Shown one piece after another: positions 45,811 through 56,323 of a DNA stretch of 64,000 bases (positions within the stretch are counted from its first letter, which is position 1; each line of letters begins with the position of its first letter). Both the position numbers and the translations under genes were made by a program. The DNA is taken from positions 33,626,771 to 33,690,770 of the forward strand of contig NC_081543.1 in NCBI RefSeq assembly GCF_901000735.1, read 5' to 3'. Source of the stretch: Corylus avellana (Eukaryota > Streptophyta > Magnoliopsida > Fagales > Betulaceae). The notes under the pieces were generated by a model. The model did no database searches. It had not been told where the DNA came from and was given only the letters and a program-made list of their open reading frames with translations.

Positions 45811-46228
45811 TAAAAATTTGAAGAGCCATTTTGTATAAAAAATTGGATCCTCCATTGTGAATGCTCTAAAGGGGTTTTACATGAGAATGTAGATATTTAG
45901 TAAATACGGTACAAATCATAGTAATCTCTTCACTAAATACGTACATAAACTATTTTCTAATGATGTTTTAACAAATTGGTTAGTTTTGAAATAAAAATGA
46001 TTAAATTTATCACATTTTTGTGTATTTGAAAAAAAATGTAAGAATCAAGTCATCAACCCACATGACGTATGAATACTTAGTTTACTTTATGTTCAAACCT
46101 TGATAAAATTGGATTAGTGTATGAATATAGGTAGTTGAGTTAAATTGGTAGTTTCTGGGAGGGGAAGAAACGATGGACCCAGATAGACTAACGTTTGCCA
46201 GTCAGTGAATGAACGTTCGTTGTTGCCA

Positions 46229-46930
46229 TAATAGGTTTATATAATTTATAATGTAAGTTTAGAGTTTTTATCGCTTAATTATGATTTTATGTGTAAGGAT
46301 TAAAACCTTAGCGTACTTGTGTCTAACGTTAGAATGAGATTGTATTGACATGAAGTTAAGATGTCCGAGATGGTGGATAAATGATTGAGGTAAGTAACTA
46401 ACTATGAAATTGTTTATATTTAACGTGCGATATGATTTTCTTGCATATTATTTGAGACTATTTCCTTACATATTATTTGAGATTATTTCCTTGCTTATGG
46501 ATTTTGTTGAGACCGCATCAAATGGACAAATAATTATATATGATTTTCTTAAACAAATGAACAATACTTGCATTTTATGACATGATTATGGGCTAATATT
46601 ATACGAGCTCGACCCTATGGTCACAAAGATTTATGTTCATGTTATGTATGACCTTGGATTCAATGATTGTTTTATAACCGGCGTACCATGTACAAATGGG
46701 GTCACTAGTACGACTTTGTTAATAGCGTGAGCTACCAGAAATCGAACTCGGCCGGACTGCTATTATATAATGGTATGAAGCAATATTCAAATTTTGTGAA
46801 GAGAATGATATAGACGTGATGAGAAATATTAAAATGCCCAAGAAAGTGGGAGCCTTAACCAATATTAAATAAGAATTTCCTTGCATATTATTTGATACTA
46901 TATTGAATATTATTTGATATATAGGTTTCA
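46229..46930. repeat. Third copy of the cyclin-spacer unit
   Basis: From GTTTATATAATTTATAATGT to GCATATTATTTGATACTA it follows 8978-9590, with a local duplication of TTGCATATTATTTGAGA near 46440-46490. No cyclin follows it here; the cysteine-rich peptide gene does. Confidence 0.6.
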
Positions 46931-46983
46931 GAGCAAGGAAAGGAAAAATACATAGTTATACAACAAAACCAGAAGTTTATTTT

Positions 46984-47615
46984 TCATGGGCAATTACGGC
47001 GGTTATAAATAGTACATTTCTCAGATTTTGGATGCGTTGCTATTCGAGGCAGGCAACTCTTGCTTGCTCGAGCAGGGTCGCAGTACACAAATCCAGGTTT
47101 AGTCCCATTTCCTGGGAAAAAATTCAGAGTCTCACCACCACCAAGCTTGCCAACACTTTTTTCTTCTGTTTCAATCAGGAGAAATATGTTAATAATGCCG
47201 ATTGGGATTTAAAGCAATTATCTGCTCAAATTGCTATTAATTCAGACAAATAATGTGATAGATTTCGTATGAGACCCAAGTACTTGAGTCAGTAGCTAAA
47301 AAGCCCATGATTTATTTAGGCATGCAAATGAGTCTCATACAGAGCATTTCACATTACTTATCGAAATTATTAGCAATTCAGACAGATAATTGATGTAGAT
47401 TCTTAATACTTGCGCATATAATATCTAATCAACAAATATTAGTAAGTATGCAGTAAACAAATTAATCATAAAACTAGTGTATGTCACATATCAAACAATA
47501 AGAAGACATTGGAATTGGTAGTCTCACCTGTATGAGATAATTTTCTAGCTTTTATGTGGGAAGGAAGAAAGATTATGGAAGCCATGAGAAAGCATACTAT
47601 AAAAAAGGTCTTCAT
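46984..47615 (-). CDS. Small secreted cysteine-rich peptide, two exons, family unknown
   Basis: Exon 1 47528-47615 (88 nt) encodes MKTFFIVCFLMASIIFLPSH then IKARKLSHT, a clear signal peptide with likely cleavage after Ala23. The donor is ACAG|GTGAGA. Exon 2 46984-47165 (182 nt) follows the acceptor TTGAAACAG and restores the frame: EEKSVGKLGGGETLNFFPGN, then GTKPGFVYC... ending CTIYNRRNCP and TGA. Total 89 residues. The mature part of about 66 residues is basic, with four cysteines (58, 67, 80, 88) spaced C-x8-C-x12-C-x7-C. That pattern suggests two disulphides and an extracellular signal or defence peptide. I do not recognise the family. It is not a canonical RALF: the YISY start and the C-x5-C end are absent. 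The 362-base intron hides it from simple frame scans. Confidence 0.65.
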
Positions 47616-47675
47616 ATTGGAGAGAGGAGAGTAGAATGTGTTCGATTTTATTCCCCACTAAGCTACATCTACTAT

Positions 47676-47683
47676 TATTTATA
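47676..47683 (-). promoter_or_regulatory. TATA box of the cysteine-rich peptide gene
   Basis: CTATAAATA on the minus strand, about 60 bases before the ATG at 47615, with a CT-rich leader in between. Confidence 0.5.
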
Positions 47684-47689
47684 GTGCAT

Positions 47690-49200
47690 TAAGCTAAGGT
47701 GGTGGAAAAGTAACGGCCACTCCCACCAAGTCAATTGATAATTCTTCCACTTATATTGACCCAAGTAAATGCTGAAGGGATAGATGACATTGACAATGAC
47801 CATAGACTCTTTCAACTCAATGTCTTAAACCCTAAGATGGGTTATCTGATATCTCTATGGACAAGGGTTGTCCTACAATTTCTTTCTTTTTTATCCTTTT
47901 TTTTTTTTTTTTTGAAATTGTAGATTTTAAAATTATGTGAATTGATATTGTTTCTTCTATCGAACACCTTAAAAAATACTGTCTTTTAAAAAGGTGGTAT
48001 GTTACCAATGAGAATTGAATATATTTTCATTGGGTTTTTATGCTTTATTTTCTATAAAAGCTTTAAGTTAAAAGTTGTCTTTTAATTTTATAAAAAAGAA
48101 GCGTATCTTCAAAATTTTAAATAGCATTTTTCAAACTATCTTTTTATTAAGTAGTATTTTCCAAGCCATTCGATGTAAGAATCGGCTTGAATTCACGTAA
48201 TTTTAAAATGTATTGCCTTCACTATCTTGGAAATCTTTTATTTTATAGTATTCAAATTAGGTTTGCTCGACTAATGAAGCACACTAACTAAAGAAGTTAA
48301 AATCACTTTCTCAACAAATTTATAAACTAAAATGTGACTTTAAAAGCCAAATTACAATTTTACCAAGTGTTTAACTGCGTTTTTAAAAATCATATTTTCA
48401 TATCGCATGTTTTAAAATTGTTAATGTTAAATCGCACGTTTTGAAACCCAATGAACCCTAAATTTGAATTTTTTTTTTTTAAACAACTATGCATCACCTA
48501 TACTAGTTTAAATATTTATCTATAATTTGCAGTAAAGAAGAAAAAAAAAATCATAGTTTTTTATGTCGATGGAAATTATTATCTGAATATGAAATACTTT
48601 TAAAATAGCAAATTAGTGACTGTCGAGTGTAGTTGCTTGTCCAAATCTCGGTGATCAAATCCAGAACACTAGGTTAATGGCTGAGGAGAAGAAGGTTGCT
48701 GTGGAAGAGGAGAGGAAAGACAAAGGGTTGTTTTCAAATGAGAGCTTTAGCAAAGTCGTCAAGTATGTGATGGATAAAGAATCTGAAGGTTGACACTTTT
48801 TGACGAACCGTGAATTTAACACGAAATTAATTCGCTTTAATGAGCTTCAATGGGGCCGGAAACTCAGGAAATCAAGTTTTACATTAGAAATAAACATCTC
48901 AACTTCTTTTTATGCCATTTTTGGCACAAGTAATTGCACTCAATATATAAATTTCATTGTGATTGGCACATAAAAGGAGCCCTTTTGCAACACAATTAAT
49001 ACTAATTTGTTCGACACAATGACACTGAATCACACAAAAAACTCTCACTGGATAATCTTGGAGAAGCGTTTTGAGTGACCAAATGAGCATTGGTGACTCC
49101 TTTGGGTGTAAGTAAAAAAACACCAACAACGTTTGCACTGCTAAGTTCTCAGAGTGATGGTTCACCAATCACTCATCCGAACTTCAACAATTATTGTGGT
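47690..49200. other. Intergenic with one possible small ORF
   Basis: AT-rich; holds the upstream region of the peptide gene and the 3' region of TFIIE beta. The only coding-like stretch is 48677-48793. Confidence 0.45.
48677..48793 (+). pseudogene. Possible gene fragment (38 codons)
   Basis: ATG GCT GAG GAG AAG AAG opens a highly charged stretch, MAEEKKVAVEEERKDKGLFS then NESFSKVVKYVMDKESEG, closed by TGA. Its base composition is unlike the surrounding AT-rich DNA and looks like exon sequence. No donor site in frame and no downstream continuation were found, so it may be a captured or decayed first exon. Not recognised. Confidence 0.3.
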
Positions 49201-52200
49201 TTATAGCTTCTGGAAAAGCTCTGGAAGATGGGCATTGGTCAGCTTTGTCCTCTTGGTGATCTCGTGCTTCTTCTTCTTTCCCTTGGGCTTGGAGGAAATG
49301 ACTTGAACCTCTGACAAGGCCCTCCTCTGAGCAGTGTTGGTAGCAGGCTTCATCCCATTCTTCTGGAGATCCTTCTCAATGTCAAGCATATCACTTGGCA
49401 ATTCAATACCCCGAAACAGCTGTTTAAGTTCATCATCCACCTTAATGGGCACTCTGGGGTCATTTGGGTAGGCAACGTCTTCCTGTGAGTCGAAGTTTGA
49501 TAAAAGCAAAATATCACCCGAAGCTTTCAAAGCCTAAACAAGAAAGAATCAGGCAATTAGTACCAATGAGTACCAATGAGTAAATAACATTCCAAATTAC
49601 AGACAACTGATACATTACTACCAGTATCATATTTTTTTCTGTGGAAAAATGAAGATTCTTTCACTGCACGGTAAATAAAAAATCATTAACATTACTAGCA
49701 ATGAGCAAGTGAGAGAAACACATTAAAGAATAGGGGTGAAACAGAATAAAAGGAACAAACAAAAACCAAAATGCTACCAATGGGGAATCACACCACTTCT
49801 CAAATACACCTCAAAAGTCACCCCTCCTGTTCTTGCAAGGAAAACCAACTGCTGAGAAAGCTAATCAAAGCGTCCACAGCCAGAAAACATATAGATACTT
49901 CAATGGCTTCTTTCAAAGACAATAAGACTGACTGGATCTTCAAGTCCCTAGAGCTTTTTGCTTCATCATACTGAGCAAAAGAGTTCCCACTTCCAACTTA
50001 AAAGTCCCCGCAAGACCAAAAGGTCAAGGGAAGGTGGGAAATCACTACTTCCGGACTTTTTCAAATTCCACCAATGCAAACAGTTAGCAGTAACCTTTGA
50101 ACTACATCGTACGAGTTGTAACAGAGAGAGAATTAAATCAATGGAATTCAGAGGCTTGTTTGATGGCCCTCAATGCAAGATGAAACTTTTCCTCTCTTTA
50201 TTTTTGCTCAATAAGTTATTTTAAGGCTACCCAATAAGAGATTACCTTTCCCCACTGAAATCACTCCCCTCCATGGGTTCAACCCAAGACTTCCTATAGA
50301 GAGGGGGAGGCACCACTAGGCTAAAAGGCCTAACAATTTTTTTTTTTGACAAGTTAACAGGCCTAGCAATTCTTTCCAACGAGTTCTATGAACAAACACT
50401 AGGGCTATTACCAAAACATGAATATCATGATGTAAAAATTCATCAAACAAAACGAGACATTCGCATATTGCATATACCTGCAAGTCTTCCATCACAGATG
50501 GATATGCATCCTTAAGATCAATGACAGCAATCCCCTCTGGTTTTTTCCTTATCAAGTAAAGAAGCTGATTTGTGTCCTTCAGATCATGCTTAGACTGCAG
50601 ACCAAATGATAAGTCATAATGCCATCTATCGTGAAAGAGGTATAAAGGACACAAATGAGACCAAGCACAATTTAAATGCTAAAGCCAAAAAGTTATCAGT
50701 GCTGTCCATTAAGGTTTCCAGAGAAAAAAGTTTAAAGCTACCTTATAACAGAAATGCTTCCCATCATAGTGCACTTTCGGGTTATTCCTCAAACTGTCAA
50801 AGACAGCTTTGTTGGCATTCGCATCAACATAACATGCTTCATTTATTTGCTCCGGTGTGAAGGCCTGCCTTGTCTGCAAACAAGAACAGCATTCAACTGG
50901 CTGTTAACTGCTTTCACCTGGTCCTACCAGGGCTACTGTAACTCATGTTGAGCTCTAACAATGTAACAAATCAGAAGGGGGAGGGGTCACATATCCCATT
51001 ATTACAGTAAACTAAACCACAATACAAATAGCCCACAAACATCTGTAAGTTATAATTACCTACAATTGGAACTTGGAAGTACGACTGTCAATTATAATTA
51101 CCTACAATTGGAACTTGGAAGTACGACTGTCAATTATAATTACCTACAATTGGAACTTGGAAGTACGACTGTCAATTAGTATATCACTTTCTAATCAAAT
51201 CAATGCCATACAAATAAGTTTTTAAGTTTCCCCCAACTGAGAAAAAAATAAGCCCAGTTTGATGGAGGTGGGTAAATATAATATAATATAATTCTTAAAA
51301 ATGATCAGTAGTATCACAGAGAATAACACAATTCTAGACAAACCATCTTGCTATTTTCAAAACTTGACTTTAACCCAATAACTTCTTCAAAATAAGAACC
51401 CATTAAAATCTGAATTTTCCCCAACATGAGTCTCTGGCAGGAAACATAGTAGTGCTATTGGCAAAAAGTGAAATAACACACAGCCCATCCTATCCTCCAA
51501 CTCCAAAAGATTCCCAGTTGCTGCTTTATTATAAAGTCCTCTAATCAAACTCATCACCATAATAAAGAGATTGGCTAACAAAGGTGATCCAATTCTTCAG
51601 CTTTTGGGGAAAAAAACAAATGAATTCCTGCAAGAAGCAGCTGGTTATGAATATATCCAAAAGAATTGGTCGAATAGCACGCCATGACCAAATTTCCGCA
51701 TTGCCATTCTTAGACAAGACAATAAGCTTTCAGATTTATGAATAACCCCCGGAACACTATCAGTTGATCTTGTGACCAAGTACTAATTTCTCACCAGATC
51801 TGCATCTATGATTTTTCTTTCTTTATCTAGCACCAAGAAAACTCTTTGTGACCTCATTTGCCACCACTTTTAGCCACAACCCACAAAACTGTAATGATCT
51901 TATAGATACTCAACTACGCAAGCCTTTTTCTTGAAATGCGACAAAATAGTAGTGTTTACAAATATCAAACTTAGCATTGACCATCAAATATATCATTGAA
52001 TTCACAGAAACTCTTTTATCAACTTGGAAATTCCTAATTTTTCTTCTGTGCACGATTTTCTATTCATAAAAAGCCTAGCAAAAATTGCATCTTTATGCTA
52101 GTCCCAATTTCCACAGCAGGTCAAAATGTTATGAGTAAAAGAAACCAGGGTTAATCCAGTGCCTACCACAAGTTAATTAAGGACAACATTTTTCCTCCTA

Positions 52201-52687
52201 TCTTGCATTTTTTATTAAAGAATGGTACAGGATCTCAGTTTGTTTGAAAGATCAGCTACACTTGCAGAATAATCAACCATGAACAGCTTATAAAGCATTA
52301 TCTTTTAAATTAAAAACACAGCCTTTCAATTATTGTAGCAGCCAAGAGAATTGTACATATAACAATAGAATGAATATTTACAGCAGAGAATAGTTGGATA
52401 TATTGAGTATGGGACATTTATGTTTATACCTGCAACAGCAGATCTACAACACGCTTGATCTGAGCTCCTACGGGGGCTTTCCGAATGCTGTTGATGTGTT
52501 GAAGCCTCTCTGTATCATTCGAAAATTTGACAGCAGGAGCAGGGGCTCTTGCATTGGCTGACGGTGGTCTCACTGTGGGTTTGGATTTTTGAGTTGTGGC
52601 ATTGTTAGACGCTGCAATGCTTGTGAGGGTTGTCTGGCACTTCTCCTGCTGCTTCTTGAATCTATCTAATTTTTCTTGCAAGGCCAT
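49201..52687 (-). CDS. Transcription initiation factor IIE subunit beta
   Basis: 279 residues in four exons: 52430-52687, 50742-50873, 50478-50594 and 49201-49533, all with GT-AG borders and phase 0 junctions. TFIIE beta pairs with TFIIE alpha in the RNA polymerase II pre-initiation complex and helps recruit TFIIH and stabilise open promoter DNA. The N-terminus MALQEKLDRFKKQQEKCQTT is followed by a low-complexity Pro/Ala linker. The tandem winged-helix region spans about 65-205: KAPVGAQIKRVVDLLLQTRQ, KAVFDSLRNNPKVHYDGKHF, KKPEGIAVIDLKDAYPSVME and ALKASGDILLLSNFDSQEDV. The C-terminus is basic (KPKGKKKKHEITKRTKLTNA). The length is usual for plant TFIIE beta. CTAG directly before the ATG suggests an intron in the 5' UTR. 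Confidence 0.92.
50222..50340 (-). mobile_element. tRNA-derived SINE in TFIIE beta intron
   Basis: On the minus strand an A box TAGCCTAGTGG (50313-50323) is followed about 28 bases later by a B-box-like GGGTTGAACCC (50275-50285), the internal polymerase III promoter of tRNA-type SINEs. The limits are approximate. Confidence 0.55.
51050..51175. repeat. Perfect 42-bp tandem repeat, three copies
   Basis: Three identical units starting TTATAATTACCTACAATTGG (51050, 51092, 51134), inside the first coding intron of TFIIE beta. Confidence 0.95.
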
Positions 52688-54330
52688 CTAGACATAAACA
52701 TGTTCACCTTCAGTAGCCGCTACTCAAACCCACCATTAAATGTACTCATGTCGTTCAGAATTAAACTAAACTGACTAAATGGAAGCAATGACTCCAAAAC
52801 TTAAATACTCATGTCGCTCATGTAAAGTTCAGGAAGAATTAACAGTTGGTAATCAAGAGAAAACTATAAGCTACTAAGAAAACTTCATACTGCATGCTCA
52901 CACAAGCACATATCTGCTAGCAACATAACCAATTCCAAAAATTCCCTTGTCGTATAACAAAACTTTCTTGGAAAGAAAAAGAAAGTATAAGGCCATTCAC
53001 GTACTCTACATTTAAAACTTCGATCATGGACCCATGGTTGAATCAACATGTCTCACTGGAAACTAACTATGGTCCAATAAACATTCCAACAGTTTTCTCT
53101 ACATTAAATCTCTAATCTGTAAACGGCTTAATCCAGAATATGTGCAACAATTTCACTACCATGTGCAGCACATGAAGAACAAAATGCAACCAAGAAAATG
53201 GATCTCAATGACTGTTCCGCACAGCAATTAGTGATCAAACAACAAGTTTCATCCATCGATCAACCCCCAAATCAGTGATTAAGAATTGATGTTTTCCAAA
53301 TTCGTCTATAATATAAAAAATTAATTTAATTATATTTGTCATAGTTGGGACTAACTGGGTTGTCTTTGATAACTTTTTTACATAATTACAAGGCTGGTAA
53401 CACCAACTTGAATATTATTCAACGGATGACTGAAATATAACGATGCATTCAGCAACAGACATATTTGAAGAGAGCTATAAGAATTTCTAAGACTTCACTC
53501 TTATAATAGATTAACACAAGGGTAACGTTATAGATGATAGTTCCCAATTAAAGGGCAAAAAAAGTTCACATCTGAACTCTTTTCACACGAAATTAACATC
53601 CCAACTGAAAAAAAAAAAAAATTGTCATTTTCATCACAGTACACCAAATAAAGAACCATCAAGCCAAAACATTCTATCAGAAGAAGCCCCATATCACGTA
53701 TCGTCCTCTCAATAAGTAATTGAAACCTCTATAATATGAGAACATGTAAATGGATGAATTTGGTACGGAACAGGAAAAAAATGGATCATTTTGCTAGCCT
53801 TTAAATGGCAAGCTCCAAACCAACACGCGAATCAACAAGAGATTCATATATATCAATTTGAGTCAGAAAAACCCAACCTTTCTCAACGATGAGGCACAAA
53901 AATCTTACATAAACATTACCAAGAAGATTATTTTTCCACTGATTGCATATGTTTCTGTCTGATCCCTAAACTAAATCCTAATATAAGCGGACAAAACCTG
54001 AGCTTCATTATTAATCCAAATTATCTAAGAATTTAGCATAATTTGCGCGTAGAATCATAAAAAAGTTGATGATTTGAAATGGAAGTTTGAGATCAGAAGC
54101 TATTGTACCGTCGAAGAGAGAGAGAGAGAGAGAGAGAGATTAGAATGTGATTGGGCGAATACAAAAATTATGTGAAATATATATATATATATATATAAAA
54201 AGAATGTTGTTGAGTTTTTAGGGTTAGTAAGTCGGTGAGACGTTCTTTCTACAAGCTGGCGCAGTTGGTTGGCCCGACAAGAGAAAAGGGCTGTGTTGGG
54301 CTTTTGAATTGTGTTTGGGTTGTACATAAT
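52688..54330 (-). promoter_or_regulatory. Probable 5' UTR intron and promoter of TFIIE beta
   Basis: The sequence before the ATG reads GTTTATGTCTAG|ATG, an acceptor. A donor-like GACG|GTACAATAG lies about 1.4 kb upstream (around 54107), right after a (GA)n leader (about 54115-54139). A (TA)n/TATA stretch lies at 54178-54199. No coding sequence is seen in between. The 5' intron is inferred from these signals. Confidence 0.4.
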
Positions 54331-56323
54331 TAACTTATTTATTCTTTATATAATGCAAATATTATTATTATTGTTTTTGTTTGTTTTTTTTTTTTCATAA
54401 TTCCATATTAATCATTAGTTACATAATAATAATTATTATTATTATTAAGATTTTATCATTTGAGTTAATTAGATAAATTAATTTTTGATACCAATGAACC
54501 CTAGGAAAAAATCTTGAGAGAAAGTGGAATTTTTATTAATAATAACTCTTATTCGTGTGAGAGTTAAAAACTATATTACATTAATTGAAATTCTTACCAC
54601 CCTATTTATTATTTAATAGGTTTAAAAGTTGTCAAATTACTCCCTAAGATGTCAATTGTTATCAAATAAATTTTTCCATTCTCCTTCCATTAAATCAGAC
54701 CATGTCATATCCAATTAAAAGACGATACCTATCTAAGCTATCCAGTCAACATTAAATCAGACCATTTTTGGGATTTTATTATAAGGGTAATGAGAAGCAG
54801 GGGTAGAGGTGGCAAGAACATGCCATGGGTAAAGAGAGATGTCCACCATGGTCAAATATATATATATATATGAGGAATACTTCAAAACAGTGCTGGACAA
54901 GTTAGGCATATAGAGTAGTGATTTTTAGCACATCAGCGTGCTTGAACAGTAAGCACGCCAGTGTTAAAAAAAATTTAACTGTTCAAATATTATTTTAATA
55001 AAATTTTATAATATTTTTAATACCGGCATGCTTACTGTTCAAGCATGCCGGTGTGCTAAAAATCACAACTCAGGCATATAAAGTTTCAAAACCATGTAAA
55101 AGTCTTAGAAAAAAAGGCGAAAGTAAACAGTGCTTGATAAGTTACCATATGATTCATATGAAGTTTTAGATCTATGTAAAATTTCAGGTTTACAAGTATA
55201 AATACTCTGACAAGAAAGTACTCATGAATAGTGCAAACCATGCAATCGCTTAAAGATAAGTTTTATTTTCTATTTAAGGAAGCTCTCACAAGAGTTTCAA
55301 TAATCACCAAAAATACTCAATTATAAAGTTTCTTAGATATTTTTTTGATGTATCTTATGTTTTCCAGACTCATGTTATTCTCCAGCATTTCAAATTCAAC
55401 TTTCAAGTCAATTACTTTGTAATTAGTAAAAACTTTATTGAATTTAAATTTAAAGTTCATTATCATGTCTTCAATTTCAATATCTAATTTATATTTTCAT
55501 GAAAACATATTTACTTTACATGTTTTCATGTTTAACTTGCTTACATGTACATGTCAATGATGTAACAATCCAACGTGGTATGTGTTTGACGTAAGCGTGC
55601 AGACTACATAATTTGGACACACGTCGCTTGATTTATCGAAAGTAAACTATTGGAACCCGAAGGAGTTTTTTTTTTTTTTTTTTTGTTCTGGGTCGGTTCA
55701 ATGAGTTGAATAGAAGAAGTAACTTTTGCTACGTACAAGTATAAAATCCTAATAAATATGTATAGTAGCTTTCCAGGGTTATACTTTGGAACTACATTTT
55801 CCCTTCATTTTTCAAACTCCTGCCTTTTCTTTCTTTTCTTTTTTCCCTCCTGGTTATACATAACTCACAATTCAAGCCAATAAAATCTTTGGTTTATGCC
55901 TGCAAGAGCAGATCTACCAAAACTACCTACAGGTTGACATCACTTAAACCTGGGGTTATTAATTTCACTCAGACAACAAATGAACAATCAGTATCAACAT
56001 ATATACAGGAAAAAATATATAATAAGAGCTGTATACATATAAGTATGCACTTGCAGTTTGGGAAAATAAATGGAAGGATAACCCAAAAATGATATTTACA
56101 TTGTGTAGATTAGAGAATGAAAAACTTGTATCGGTAGTTTCAGGAAAAAGGAAGAAAAGGCCCTTTCACTATTGCCCAACAATGAACAAAAGGAGCTGCA
56201 CTGAAACATTCGACAAAATTTGGATTCGTTTTATCTATTGAAAATTGTTTCATACCTAAATCCTGGAGCAGCAGCAGTCACTGCCATCAAAGAGCAATAT
56301 CCCACGCTGTCAAAAAAATCAAA
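54331..56323. other. Intergenic between TFIIE beta and the AAA ATPase gene
   Basis: Contains a foldback MITE (54918-55066) and the 3' region of the AAA ATPase gene from about 56000. No additional gene is supported. Confidence 0.5.
54918..55066. mobile_element. Foldback MITE of about 149 bp with hairpins in its arms
   Basis: Left GTGATTTTTAGCACATCAGC pairs with right GCCGGTGTGCTAAAAATCAC. Each arm also folds on itself (GGCATGCTTGAACAGTAAGC followed by ATGCC in the consensus). The centre is pure A/T. No duplication of the target is obvious. Confidence 0.7.

Noticed and set aside
47032..47253. Plus-strand 73-codon frame
   Set aside because: Antisense to exon 2 of the cysteine-rich peptide, which has signal peptide, splice sites and cysteine spacing.
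46984..47615. Idea that the cysteine-rich peptide is a second RALF
   Set aside because: Cysteine spacing C-x8-C-x12-C-x7-C and lack of the YISY-like start and RGC...RCR end do not fit.
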